In this document: positions 43,663 through 57,900 of the stretch, in pieces
Numbering within the stretch: the first letter of the stretch is position 1
How the letters are laid out: each line of letters begins with the position of its first letter
Assembly (NCBI RefSeq): GCF_021155775.2
Contig: NC_060235.2
Location: 9,409,193-9,473,192 of the forward strand
Direction: 5' to 3'
Length of the DNA: 64,000 bases
Source of the DNA: Neodiprion pinetum
Lineage: Eukaryota; Arthropoda; Insecta; Hymenoptera; Diprionidae
The notes under the pieces: generated by a model
Told to the model about the DNA's origin: nothing
Seen by the model: only the letters and a program-made list of their open reading frames with translations
Databases searched by the model: none
Program-made: the position numbers and the translations under genes

Positions 43663-45842
43663 ATGTGGCAACTTGGTAGGCACACGGTTTTCTTATGGTA
43701 CGTTCTGGAATTAGCTGGCAGCGCTAAAAACCCCCTAGGACAGAGACAGAGCTACCCACGAACTCAGCAGTGCAAAAGAGATAATAATATCGTAACTAGC
43801 ACTGGGATCTAAGCTCTACGATATGACTGAATGATAGTCAGTAAGGACAGTAAAGAGTATTGATCATCAATGCACATAAACCTTTAAAAAACAGCATCTT
43901 CAACGTTGGAATCATACATATTTGTTTCATTATGTTTCGTTGACCATAATATTTATTATATCTGTATTTGTAATAAACCTGTTTTCCAATTTTTGTCATT
44001 GATCCAAACATCTCCTGCTCTCCAATATGAAACGTAGACACCGTATTTGGTTTCAATCATCACCTAACAGTCGTAGTTACTGATACATGTTATCAAATTT
44101 ATATACAACAGTAATTGAAAATTTTTTATTTCCGGATTGAAGTCTGACATTGAATCAAATATTGGATAGCTTCATTATCAGCTATTTATACAGGTACAGT
44201 AAACGTATGTACGGAGATTGACTATTGGTTGTTCCGATCATGAGAAGAGTTGGAAGAGCGTCTGTAAATGCTGAATACTCAGAAATGGTGCGCAGCAGCG
44301 GGCAACATTGAGAAGTCTTGATGGATGTGCGCGACCAAAGATGAAAAGTTCAAAATAGTCAATATTATTTTATTCAAAATGTTGAATGTTAAACATGAAG
44401 AACAAATCCCAGAGGTAAAGTAAACCCATATATATATATAAAATAATTGTACTCGTTGTACCCTTGCGCACCTGTGCAGCCTTTCGTACAATTATTTGAT
44501 CATAAAATTATTACTATACCACAAAATTATTCAATAATAAGAATATTTCAACTGTAGGAATAATTTCAAAATTTTCTCGGAGCCACAAGCACATAACTAT
44601 TCAATATCGAATAATATAAAACTCAGCAAGGCTACGCTGGAAGCAAATTTGCAAGTACGATTCAAGCTTCGAGAGCCAGTGTAGAATTTAAAATCAATCA
44701 GCAAAGTATCACTTTTCCTGAAACTAGATTGGTTTGATTATTCCAAAACCTGAAAACTTATTCCATCCGAGGCATACTGCTCGAAGTACAATGCCAACCA
44801 TGCATCTTGAATAATATAAAAATTCCAATTCATGACTCAATTGACATCATTATCTTTATTTTTGAATAAACCAAAAACATTGAATTCAAAGTCTCAAATT
44901 TCCCAAAGAACCTTTCACATTTTCAGAGTTTAATCACAAATTAATAAACAATTCCTTATAATCCAACGACTTATATCCGATTCCTCGCCGCTCTACGAAA
45001 ATCATCTGCTACCGATTGCTGATCCTGCATCGAGTTGAAGGCAAAGTAAGTCGAATAACAAATATTATATCCAACGAATTCCCTCTCGTAAATTCCACGT
45101 GATATTCCAACTACTATAATTCCATAACGCGATTGTCTCACGTCTGTCCAATGTACATATTTTAGTACTTCATCGATAATGATAACCCAAAATTATCAAT
45201 TGCGTTGACTGGGGATATGTCTTCAGTCAACGTTGATTGTATGTACTGATATTATATATTATATGTACATACATACGATACATACGACCCCGTACCTTTT
45301 CGCGACATAATTTAAAATCTAACTCCTGAATGGTCCGCAAGTGTCCGCTAGGACATCACACACATGCGCAACTGAAGCCTACTGCTTACAAGATCCTCGT
45401 GGACCTGACTTAAAGTTGAGTTCACACAGGCGCGGTGGCGCGAAGCACGGTCCAGATGTAAACCATTCAAAATGCCTAAAATATGTTGTTCACTAGATTT
45501 CATGCATTTGGATTGGTTATCACATTGCCGTGCTCCGCGATACTGCGGCTATGTAGACCGACCCTAAGAGCGCGGTTAACCGTCAGCGTGGCGAGTTGGC
45601 AAACTTGTCTTGTCGACAAATGGCCGTTATCGATGGAAGAGCCATCTGACGTGGCAATATATAAAAGTTTGCTGTGTGATTAAGTCCTGTCTGCTTTTAT
45701 ATACGTGGTTCAGTCCAGTTCCGTTGACCGCTTGCGATATTTTGGCGATGAAGGGGACATATTCTCGTTTACATCTCGCCTAATTTATCATCAGTTTACG
45801 CTTAATGTTTGAACGGATCTCTTTGACATCACGCAGTCTAAC
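43663..45842. promoter_or_regulatory. Divergent intergenic region between the unnamed gene and TM9SF3
   Basis: Separates the minus-strand ATG (43662) from the plus-strand ATG (45843). It should hold both promoters and 5' leaders. A TCAGT motif at 45710-45714, the arthropod initiator consensus, lies 129 bases before the TM9SF3 ATG. No well-spaced TATA box is seen, though TTTATATA lies close by at 45697. The middle is AT-rich with short (TA)n and GTACATAC repeats near 44430 and 45240. Confidence 0.3.
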
Positions 45843-45914
45843 ATGGCATGGAGTAGATTAGTTCTTGTTTTGCTAGCTCTGACCCTCGTTTGCGGAGATG
45901 AACACAATCATGTC
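45843..45914 (+). CDS. TM9SF3: TM9SF3 exon 1
   Basis: 24 codons from ATG: a hydrophobic signal peptide then DEHNHV, the usual start of the mature TM9SF3 protein. It ends in phase 0 at GTAAGT. Confidence 0.85.
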
Positions 45915-48900
45915 GTAAGTAATACCGGTGACATCTTTTTTGAAATGTCAAAAAATGTCAGTCTCGAATATCTGCGCGCCAGGTGTTGCTCTAGGTTATG
46001 CTTATCACAGTAATTACAGTCACGAAAATTATCTGCTCCCACTTGATTCGTTATGTCTTTGATCTCAAACTATCATTTCTTGATTGACTAACACAAACTA
46101 TGCTCACCCTTCATTTCAGTTCTTGGGTTATCCTGTCAGCCTAGCATTTTCAGCTCTAGTTCGAATCCAAAATATGTGTAACCGTCTTGCATCGAAACTT
46201 TCAAGATAGGAATTCAGTATCTATGTTACAATTATTGTATTCAACTGTCTGATATTGTTAGTTCACGATTATTATCGTATAATCTGGTTACACCTATAAT
46301 TAACTCTTGACTACACTCGACCTGGAATGTGTACAAAAGTCAAAAATGTGAACATTTTCTCATTCAACAAACATATGGTCTTTCCCTGCACTGTCAAGCT
46401 ACAAGCTCATACCTATTATCGGCTGCTGGAGTTTTTCATGATAAAACAACTGCTTTCTTTTCTTCAATTTACTTGTCAACTTTTTGTTTATAATATACTT
46501 TTACCTCGAATTCAAAGTGGTATAACGAGATGAAGCTGAAGCCAGCAGCCAGAAATAACAGCTGCACATGCTGTTAAGTAAGATACAGCAGTAAAGCCCC
46601 CTGATTCAAAATCTTACATATTCCCTGAAAACCAGGTATTTGTAACTGAAGGATTTGTAGCCATAGAACTATGTTATGTTATTGTATTTGAAAGAAGTTC
46701 AGCGTGTTTGGTCATAACCCATCGTAGGCACACTGGCTCGTTTTTGACCCGAGAAACCATGTAGCTCTTATAGGACGACAAATAAGTGTGATCACGAGTT
46801 AACTCTGATTCCTATAATTAGCTTGACACGTGTATTGAAAACTACAAATATTTCGTTTGTGAATCCCCGAAAAGCCAAGGAATCTTGGAATAAAAGTTCA
46901 CAATACTTCGCTTCTTTATCATAAAACAGATGTATTTACTGCTGTTTCAAGTTTCATTCATTAGAACAATCAGTTTTGATTATAGCAAGTCACTTGTCAA
47001 TCCGAAGCTACTGTTTACTTGTTTCACAGAATATCTCAATCGAAAAATAAATTTCCTTATCCATCATTTTTTTCTTCTTGCAGTACGAAGATAATGACGA
47101 GGTAGTATTATGGATGAGTACGGTGGGGCCATACCACAACCGACAAGAGACTTACTCGTACTTCTCTTTGCCATTTTGTGCTGGAGCAAAGGCAGTGATC
47201 AGCCATTACCATGAAACGTTATCGGAGGCACTGCAAGGCATTGAGCTAGAGTTTAGTGGATTGGATATTGAGTTTAAAGGTTTGAACGACATGCATAATT
47301 ATATGGTCAATTTTGACAAGGTTGAAGTTCGTAACGTTAATATGACGATCCATATTCAAGAAAAAAACGTTACTTTGCATCTTCAGGATTGCTTGAAATT
47401 TGCTAATCCATAATTAAAGCAAAATATACTCATATTGAGCAGATTAAACTTTCTTAAGTCGTTGTAAAATAGTAAATAAACGAGTTTTGTTTCGATGCTC
47501 TATTACGTTAACGCTACTAACTTCAGTACTGTCAATGTTGTATATTAATTTTCTAGTTACAGCATTGGCAAAGTATTTTACTTTCTTTCTTGTTTCAACA
47601 CATAAGAGAAACTTTTAGTTTACACTTCACTTTGTTTTGTAAGATTTTCAAGAGAATCTGAGATTTCAGTTCTCTTAAGAAAATTTTGTAAGACTAAGAG
47701 TTTTTGAGCTATAACAGAGCCAAGTTCACCAATGATAAATATGGAAGGAATTTAAGTTTGAGCTGTCTCAAGTAAGTTGACAATTGAAAATTTGGTCATT
47801 TTAAAGTCATAGAAAGAATAAATTTGCTTAATAGTGAAAGTAGAGGAACGAAAACGTTTAATAGGACTTTTTCATCCGAAAGTGTAAATTACTTCAATAA
47901 AATCACAGCTTCAATTTGGGTTACCACGATTTTTTTTTCATATCTTCACACGTAACTCAGCATATGAACAGTTAAAAAGTGTCTTAAAGCATTACATTGA
48001 ATGCGAAATCTAATATGGACTCAGAAGTCAAAAGCATTTGGAACTGGCTCTTTGGTGTCCTATTCTGCTCATGCTACTATTCCATTTGAGAAAGCCAGAA
48101 TTTTCACATATTGTAATGTTGAAATAGTAATTAGTGACGTCAGAGGAACAGAGCGCATTCAAAACAAGTGAGCGCTAGTCAGCCTTATTCCCCAGGCTCT
48201 TACATTTCAATGGCACATGTTTCACAAAAATGACTGTGATTTTGTCAGTTTCACGAATTTTGAAATGGGCTAGGGCTCAAAATATTCTGAAAAGATAGAA
48301 CTTTAAGATTAATGTAAAATCAAGAATCAATTTTTTTGAATCTCCAAGGGTTACCTCTCCCCGTAGAAAAGGTATCAAAGCGACAGAGTACAAAATAGCA
48401 ATTGGAACATGTTTTTTACGTCTTTAAATTTGTCTTTGAACCTGATATCAGCTGCTTATATATCAAAATACATGTTCCCAATACTAAATTCGATATTAGC
48501 TATGAAATTTGAGAGTTATTATTTTTTTTTTAGCACATATCGAGTATCTTATTGTTGGACTGTATTTTTGTGGCGGAGTTTTGATGGCAGTCTTGTTAGT
48601 AGTAATATTAACATTTTACCATTTTAACTAATCTGTGATTGAGTACCCCTTCAAACAATGTTCTAAAATTCTTTGACATTTCGATTCACAATATTTAGTG
48701 ATTATAATATGTCCATATAAGGCGAAATACAGTAAAGTAAATTACAAGAACGTAAGAATTGATGTATAAGAAAACGTGTATTACCCAGAACAAAATTTCT
48801 CTAATTAAAAAAATTCTCTTTCACAGAAGGAAGAAAATGTAAAATAATATATTAACCTACGAGTCATTTATTTATGCTTACACGGTCATTCATTTGAATT

Positions 48901-51900
48901 TCATTATTGGCGGTAATTGAATGTTTAGTGGTAGAAAATTAAACTCCATATGTTCAATCAAATCAAGTATTTGACTATATCTGTTCATATATTGACGGTC
49001 AAATTTCTCATTGTTTCGAATAACTTAGACCAACTTACAAGGTACATTATGAGAAACCTACAATTCAACTATCCTGAAAAGTTATCCTGCTTCTAAGGAT
49101 TCTTTTCATTCTACTGAAAGTCATTTTAATCTTTCACCCGTGACTCGCAATACCAAATAAATATCTCGTTTACGACAGATACATAATTTTTCAAGACAAT
49201 TTTTTCGAGACTTCCGGGACATTTGGCTCTATGACTTTGGGTAATTACTATACAAGTGAGGAGCGCTCAATAAGCAAAAAATCACCTCCCATTTCTATCC
49301 TGACAACCGAACCCTCCCCTCGCAAGGTACAAAAATCTCTTTAAACACCCAAGAACACAAAATAATCGAATCATGAATGTACAAATTTAAGTACATGCTT
49401 CATTTCAATTTTTTTCGAAATTGTTAAAAATCGGATAGAATCGTTGAATCATACTTCGCGATCTGCTCATTTTATACAGAATTATTTTTAAATTATTTTG
49501 CACTGAATATTTATTTTTTCAACATTGCTCCAATATTGATTATGACCTAGGAATTGTAATACTGTGATACATAAAAAGTTTTCTGAATAAAATGAGCCAT
49601 CTGCAAGTAAAATTGAACGAATCTGCTAGATTTGTAACCATCGTCAAGGTTTGAATTGCCGCTTCGATATCTAAGCTGTATTTAAAATTCCAGGATTTTT
49701 AATTTTTATATTTTTAAGAGATCTTATGGATATGAAAATTTAATAAATACTCAATACATGACTATCTCACAATAAAATTAATAACGAGTTTTGATTTTTG
49801 GTAAACCAAACTTCTCAATAGAACTTTGACAGATTCTCACGGAGTAAAACCATACCGATGCTTGAAAAAGGTGCAAGACTACGTCTTACGCGATATTGAA
49901 TATCTCGGAGATCAAAGGGCCAAAAATGTTGTACGACGCGCCAATTTGGAGAAAATTAAATAAGTTGTCAAACACTACCATAGAAAGTTCCGTCCATTCT
50001 ATAGAGAAATTATTAGCTTTATACAAATGTTAGAATTGGATTTTTTTGGATTGGAATGCACAAGGCTCAATATTAATGAGAAGTTAAAGATTTCTAAACT
50101 ATGGTTTCATGAAGTGGAAAATCGAAAACAAATTAAACTTGTTTTCTTGAGGTCACGTAATGGCCATATCGTCCATTACTAAAAACGCGCCACACCTTTG
50201 ACTAAATTATCAACCCTCCAGAGATCATATAAGATAAATAGAAAATATGTACATTGAAATGACGTCAGCATTTTGTCTCTGGTTTTTTAATTGGTAAATG
50301 AGCGAGGGCCGCAAAATAAGTAGGTTGCCCATTTCTGCACTAATCCAATTTCAGGTTTTATAGAAATTAATAATGAAACATCGAATAATGTTGATAATTC
50401 TGTAACCAAGAATCCTTAATCTACGTTAAACTAATTAATGCACTGTATTTTCAGCGGATATTTCCAAGACTGAGTATTGCGAAATTGAACTGAGTGAGAA
50501 AAATCAAAAGGCTTTTGTTTACGCCGTGAAAAATCAATATTGGTATCAAATGTATATCGATGATCTACCAGTATGGGGTAAGAATATAATTTTTACACTT
50601 TCGCCGTTCGCCCTCAAATTATTCTTTGTACACTTTAAATTTAAGGATGACAGTACACAGTGCTTGCTGCATTTATTTGTGTATATATATATAATATATA
50701 TATATATATATTTACATGTCGTATCGTTAGTTTTATTCTTGAAAAAAAAAGAAAATCGAATTCTATTGAGAAACACGAAGTTTCTTCTAATTTTATTTTT
50801 TCCTACTGGAAACCATCATTAAAAAAAAATATTCAACATTTTCATCCCATTTTCTAATCATGACGAAAAGATGTGTTTTCGAGTCCCTGGTTTTACAAAA
50901 AAGTTTCATCAATTTCGAAAACGCCCATCTTCATGCCAAGAATATTTCGGGTCGCCACGCTTTTACAAAATGGCGGAGAAATTTCAAAAAATTAGAGGTA
51001 TCATTTTTGACCGAAACAAACCAAAAAATCCGTTGGACATTAGTATGCCAGGAGGTTAGATCGATGACCCATTGGTTTGACGTCCAATGCCCCGTATATA
51101 TATTCGGGTGTTACACGAAAAAATAATTTGCGAATTTCCATTGTAGTACCCTTTGAAAAGTTTGTTTGGGTTGAAAGAAAGATTCTCTCCAAAGATAAGC
51201 GTCATCTTAAACATATCGTACGTTCATGCAACGGTGGAAATTCGCAAATTATCTTTTCCTGAACATCCAATTGTCATATAGATATAGAGTCAGCGATAAA
51301 TGTGGTTGTCCGGCTCGCTATGTTTGACACGTGATATTGGCTTTTTCTATGAAGAAAAATTACATAGAATTTCGCTCGATTCATGATTTCTAATAATTTA
51401 ACCGGGTTGTCAAGAAGTTTGTTTGGGTTGAAAGAAAGATTCTCTCGAAAGAATATATAACTCTATATATACACGTACGCTTTTTACATATCAAATGCTT
51501 TTTTCATTTGGCATGGAATTTCCATAAATGTAATGGCTTGATACCACAAATGTCGATACCATTTTTTCACTCGGGAGTTACTTCTAAACCTCATCTTCGG
51601 GTCGTATATTTCTCTTGAAAAGTGCTCAGGCAGCATTGGAATAGATATTTCTGAAAAGTATCTACATACGGCTACAAAATACAGAACTGAAAATGTATCT
51701 GTTAATTTTGATCCGACACTTTCCAGTATAACCCAAAAAAAAAAAAAACCTACATATAAAGCTGATTATTCCCTTGGTACATAATGTACTATTATAATAA
51801 TGTTACTGGCATTTTATCTCACGATGAGACGCAACCCTCTTCTGGAAGGTTTGATGGTGATACCAGATATCCGCTCCATCTTGCCGCTCTTTTCCCCTTT

Positions 51901-54900
51901 CTAATGGCAATCTATTCTATTTTACTGACTCTGAAGCTCGAAACCACATTCAGCTGGACTAAAGTACCAACAAATCGATCTACCTCACCAACATTCCAAT
52001 TAACAATTACGTAGTTTTACTCTACCTTGCCGGTAACCTGGCTGAGACGAAAACCTCTCAACATTGGCACTTTTTAGCGGTTTGCCGCCAAAACTTTGTA
52101 TAACATCCTTTAAAGCTCATGACCATCGTCTCTACAGATACTCGCAAATGCTTTTGAAAGTCTTCATCATTAACGAAATTCTCACGTTGAAATTACGGCT
52201 GGAATTTATCTCTATGCACAATTCCTAGAATTTTCGAATGTTTCGTAAGACTCTTGAATGATTTTCGGTGTGTTGACGATTTTCAAAATATTTTCTCGAA
52301 ACCGAAGAGGCCGAACCATTTTCACTGTAAGTTTACTTATTTATTCAGAACAGTTCATAATAATAACCAAGCCGGTCTTGTTGAAAAGTGTCCCTCAAAC
52401 GAAAATTGACATCCTTGGATGGATCTTAAATATGTTTTAGTGTAAATAGTCCCTACGATAATCTCAGCGTTGCTGTAGTGTCTCTGTGGTCTATGGAATA
52501 TTGGATATGTTTGAAAATAAGAAGGATGAAGCAAGGTGCTTGAGTACTGGTCAAATTTCCGAGTGATCTAAACTTCGAACGTGACTAACTTTCACATATG
52601 CTGTCAAGCGTTTCCTGCAAATGTGAAGGTTGGCACCTTTCGGAGTTCTGATCAATCCATGCAATGCTCTGTCTGAACTTTGACAACTCGGAAGTTTAAA
52701 CTGGATCCGATTGTTTTTCTCACGTTGACGAAATTTGAACTTTTCCGCTTAAATAGTTCTGTCGCACTAGCTGAATACGTATGTTTGTATCGGCACAAAA
52801 TATGACCCTATTTGTTTAGTAGTACACTGCACGTGTTGATACCAATTGTAAGAAGTGGAACCAGCAGTTGAAACAACGCGTTAATTTATCGGCCTCAGGT
52901 GTGCGCTGCTCTATTGAAACGCAAACATAGTTTGTGTGAGGCAATAATGTAATATGGGTCATATGAAAATATAAAAATACAAGCCAGTATATAGATAACG
53001 ATCTTTTCATAGAGATTTCTATAATTGACACACTGTTATTGAATTCTTTAGCTGGTTCCATCGTCACCGTAATCAAGTTGATCGTTAACTGCAGGATCCA
53101 TTTTTAGTTCGCAAGTCTGGCAAATACTCAACGTTGAATTTTGTAAAGTATGACGTTGTAACAAGGAAATTTGTTGTGAGAAGGGTTTATGAATGAATGT
53201 GAATAAATCATCCCCGACTGGAACTATTCGACTGACTTCCAGGAAGTACATCAACTTTCATATAGTTAGTTGTGTACAAGCTTGAGACAGAAGCGTCCGC
53301 ATTCTAATATGTGGAAGACTTATCCTAATATTTTTCATGATCTCATTTGATACTACGAACACCTGACAAAATCTGCGGCTCATTAAAAGTTACGGAAACT
53401 GATAAGGTACACTAGGACCTCTATTAAACGGATAGTGGCGGGGCTGGCTCCGCGTGGCATCTTGGTATTTGCTTTATGCAACACCTATGTGTGGTACACT
53501 CTCAATGTGTATGCAATTCCTTGCGTGTACATGTTTGTCAGCGCCGCCAGTTGGCGTAGCAGAAAAGTTTACCCCCCTAATAGCGCTACCTATGGCGATA
53601 ATAAGAACTTGGGGTCCAGTAAATCACATGTGCATATACGATCACACATACTCAATTCTGTGTTGGTACTTCATGCGCGAAGCCAATATCGATAGTATCT
53701 GCGCACCGGCTTGCATCAATATATGTGTAAAATGCCGTGCTAAGGGCCTGACCGCAGAGATCTGAAGTGCCCTCCACTATCTCCCGTCACATGGCAAACC
53801 GATCGGTGAATGCGGCATGATAAGGACTGTATCCTAAATCGAAGGACGTTAAATCGAGGTCCCAGTGTAAACGACATCGTTGCAATGATGGGTCCAAGCT
53901 TGTCATCACAATTGACAATCGCTGTCTCATTTTTTCGCAGTTCGATTTGGGTATCTCGTCCCATACGAAAAGACTTCGCAAGTCTGTGTAATTTTAGAAA
54001 TTTTGGCATATTTCAATAAATATCAATCGGTCAATTCTTAAAATGGTTTTTTGTTGTTTAGTTTTTCGATGACTTATGATAGACACCAAATCCCTTTTTA
54101 TATAATACCATTTCGGGTGAAGCCTTTTTCTGTACGCCTCTTGGCTTATTTACTCTCGTCCACTTTTTTGTCATCACTACTCACGTCGTTTACAGCATTC
54201 ACCAAGGTACGGTGAATAGGTAGCTTTACCTACCAGCTCATGGTAACCCCCTAGTGATTGATATGAAAAATGAGAGAATCATCCACTCTGGGGGGTGTTG
54301 GTACACGACGTTCGAAAGTGGCGGTCACTACTTGATTTTTTGACAGCTTTGCAAATGAGGTCTGAATACCAGCTTCCATTTGTTGCTTTGCTGTTCCTAT
54401 GAATTCAAGGACTCTATTGTCAATTTTCAGTTTTCTACACAGAGTTTTATCCAGTATCGGGCAAATTTGTAATTAAGTAATTACAAATTACGATTGTACT
54501 TTGTAACTGAAAAAAGTGAATTATAAATTACAATTGTATTTTTTAATTGAAGAAATGAATTACAAATTACAGATGTAATTGACATTTTTTTTCGAATCAA
54601 TCACAAATTACAAAAGTAATTGGCACTTTTTTTCGAATCAATTACAAATAAAAAATATAATTAACATACTTTTTCGAATCAATTAGAAATTAAAATTGTA
54701 ATTGACGCTTTTTGTTGAATGAAATCGTACAGTCTGTTCGCGCATCAAGCGAACAGTGATCATCAAGCCAATCAGAGTAAGAATGAAATTCGGTTGCAAG
54801 TAATTTATTTTTGAACCCAACGTTCATATCAGTACCTGCACTCTAGAGTACCGGAATATCGGCCCCCGACATATCTTTATATATCGTTTCTAGGATAATT

Positions 54901-57900
54901 CGCGTTCACAACGTACAAATGTTAAACGAATTACTATCTAATAGACGTGATTTTGCATACTATATACATTTTTGTCATACGATTATTCGCAGGGCATTTG
55001 TACGACTGTTACGCATCCGTATTTGTTACGAGTATGTATGTACTGATACAGATTATTTGAAGTTATCCAATTTAATATTTTAGAAATTTTCACCAAATTT
55101 TTGAGCCTCGTAAAAAAGATGTTTTATTTTGTTCCGGGCTTCGACTACTTTAAGGGTATCCCATTTTACCCCGATGCCCCGAAGAATACTTATTTATTTA
55201 TTTATTCAGGTGGCATAGAATAAGAAAAGTAAAGGGAGAGCCATGCAAAATGGGCCCCGTACTGATTCGAAAAAAAGTGCCCAGTACTTTTTTAATTTGT
55301 AATTGTTTCGAAAAAAGTGCCAATTACTCTTTGAATGTGCAATTGATTTGAAAAAAAGTGTGAATTACTTTTTTAAGTTGTAATCGATTCGAAAAAAGTG
55401 TCCATTAGTTTTTTAATTTTCAATTAATTATTTTCAATTACAATTTACAATTGTAATATTATTATTTATGTTAATTATATCACTATAATTCGACCAAAAT
55501 ACAAATTCAATAAATCAATTTTCTTACCAAAAAGTCAAGTGATAAATTATTCACTTGTCTGGGTCCTGAGGCACAATTTTTCTCGAAAGATTTTTACAAC
55601 TTGCATAAAAAAAACTTCGTAAGCCAGTGATAACAGTCTGACCGGCAAGAACAAAGCGGAATCAAGGAGGTAAAGTTATAGCAAGAGCAAACAACCAACA
55701 TTACACCTAACATAGCGTCAACTATAAAAATCTATCATGACACCAACGTTTAACCATCTCGATCAATAGTTAGATCCTCCACCAATAACGGGACTACCTA
55801 CTGAGTTTATTGGAAATCAATCTCTGGTAAACATCACTTAAATTGTTTGTGTCAGATCTGAGGTTTACTGAATTACCATGACTTACAAAGTGACATATCT
55901 TCAAGATAAACCTTTTTCGGTAATACTTTTCTTGACAGAAGATCATGTGTTGTCTAATATCTGTCAAATTAAAATCACAATCAAAATCTACCCTATGTTT
56001 TTTCAAGGCTGTTTGTTTTTCCGGATCAACACCAATGTTGTGTCTGTGTTCGTTAATTCTGGTCTTAAGAAGCTTGCTGGTTTAACCGAAATATCATTTC
56101 TCGCAATCATTCCAATTTATTCGGTAAACCAGACCCACTTTTTTGGAGCTTTATCATTTGGTAATACAAATAGCCTTGACAAATTATTAGTGTTTCTATA
56201 AACACACCTAATATTAAACCTACTCAGAACCCACCCAATTAACTGAGATTAAATCCTTGACATAAAGGAAACGCATCTGCGGTTCGACTGTTGGTAAAAC
56301 GTCTTGAGTCCCTAAAACAATCCTAGTTTCATTATTAAGTCTGTCCCTTGCAAACGCTAGTCTAATATTCGTAATATTCACCATAAGGGTTGATCAGTTA
56401 TGGAGGATAGTTGTTAGCTAGTAACATATCCTTCATCAGTTTCAGGTTTTTTTTTCATGAAGTCTATCGTTCGCCAATGAGAGATCCCTCTGTCAACTAA
56501 ATTATAGGTGTTCGATATTTTCTGTTTTATTAAGTGATGTGAATTAAAATTCATATATGTAAGCGACCACGTTCGTTTTTTGTACCAATCCATCATTATC
56601 ATACCATCTTTCTTTATTCACGTACGTCGAGGAAACTAATCCTACCATCAACTTCCAATTCCGAGGTAAACCTCAACATTTCGTGATAATTGCCAGAGGT
56701 GGAAAGGACACCATCTAAATTGAAACTGTAATCAGATTGTCGTTATCGTACCTGTAGTAAAAAATTGGTTGAAAATTTAATCAATTTATAGCTCAAAATT
56801 TCAATTCTTCCATGATCATATCTAATAAAATGGGGGACAACGGAGATCCCATTAGCAAATCAAAGATGTGAGCGAAGGTGGCACCATCGAATGTAAAGAT
56901 TGCCACGTCAGAACATAATTTAGGTGCCAGTAGAATTTTGATATTATCGTTAATTTGACCCCATTTTTTCCGGTCTATTTGTCAGTTCATTAAACTACAA
57001 TGTGGTCATTTCAAGTTGGTTCACTTCTGTACATGATTCTGTTCATACTATGATTTTGCGGTAGTCTTTATATATGCATTATTTATAGCTTATTGCATCA
57101 GTTACGTTTGAAATTCACAGTTCAAGGTACATCCCTCAGCTACTGATAATTAATTTTGACAAACGATCGTAGCAAAAAGTTGCGTAGAAAATGTGGCAGT
57201 GTGAACTGCTGACAAAGAGTGTATCTGCAATATTCTGCAATTAAGATAAAATTGATGCAGTGCAAACACTAGTAACCGACCTTAATGGAATTATGTTAAT
57301 GTTAAAAATGTCTACGCTCACCCAAAATCTCGCAGTCAACCGAAATAAAAATTATTAGAGCAATTACTGGAGAATGTCGAGGGCGTTGAGTATTTAGTTA
57401 CGCCGAACAAAGAACCACCTAAATCAATAATCGTTTTCGATGACGTATTGAGAAAAAGGCCTGAAAATATTAGAGAATTCTTCTGCATGGGTAGACATCA
57501 TACCGTCGAATGTTCCATTTTGGCCAATCCTACGTTCGAATTTTCAAACATCTTGTATGTCACAGTGCCAACTGGGTAGTGTCAATAAAATAAAATGATT
57601 CTGGGCTGAAGCATAAGAAATATGAACACGTGAATACCGTATGTCATATGCATGCACCTAGGGTTTGTTTAAAAAAAAAAAATTCTTGTAAACTGGTTAT
57701 AAAAATCAGAAGGAACAGAAACGATTTTTCCCATGTTATTCTTATAGTAAAATAGAAGAGTGCGATGCGCAACCTCTTAATGTTAATATTAAAAGCTCCA
57801 ATTTAAATAGGCTTATGTTTTTACCTAAATGAAAATTTTGAACTAATTGCGAGGATAATTTTTTTTTTGTTTTTGTGACACCAATGTCCACTGCAAGTGA

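Noticed and set aside
43960..44056. Minus-strand exon-like frame (MIETKYGVYVSYWRAGDVWI) with an AG before it
   Set aside because: The only possible donor (GTTTAT) is poor, and it lies upstream of the better-supported first exon at 43662.
45483..45683. Open frame upstream of the TM9SF3 ATG
   Set aside because: No homology or splice logic; it lies in the presumed promoter and leader.
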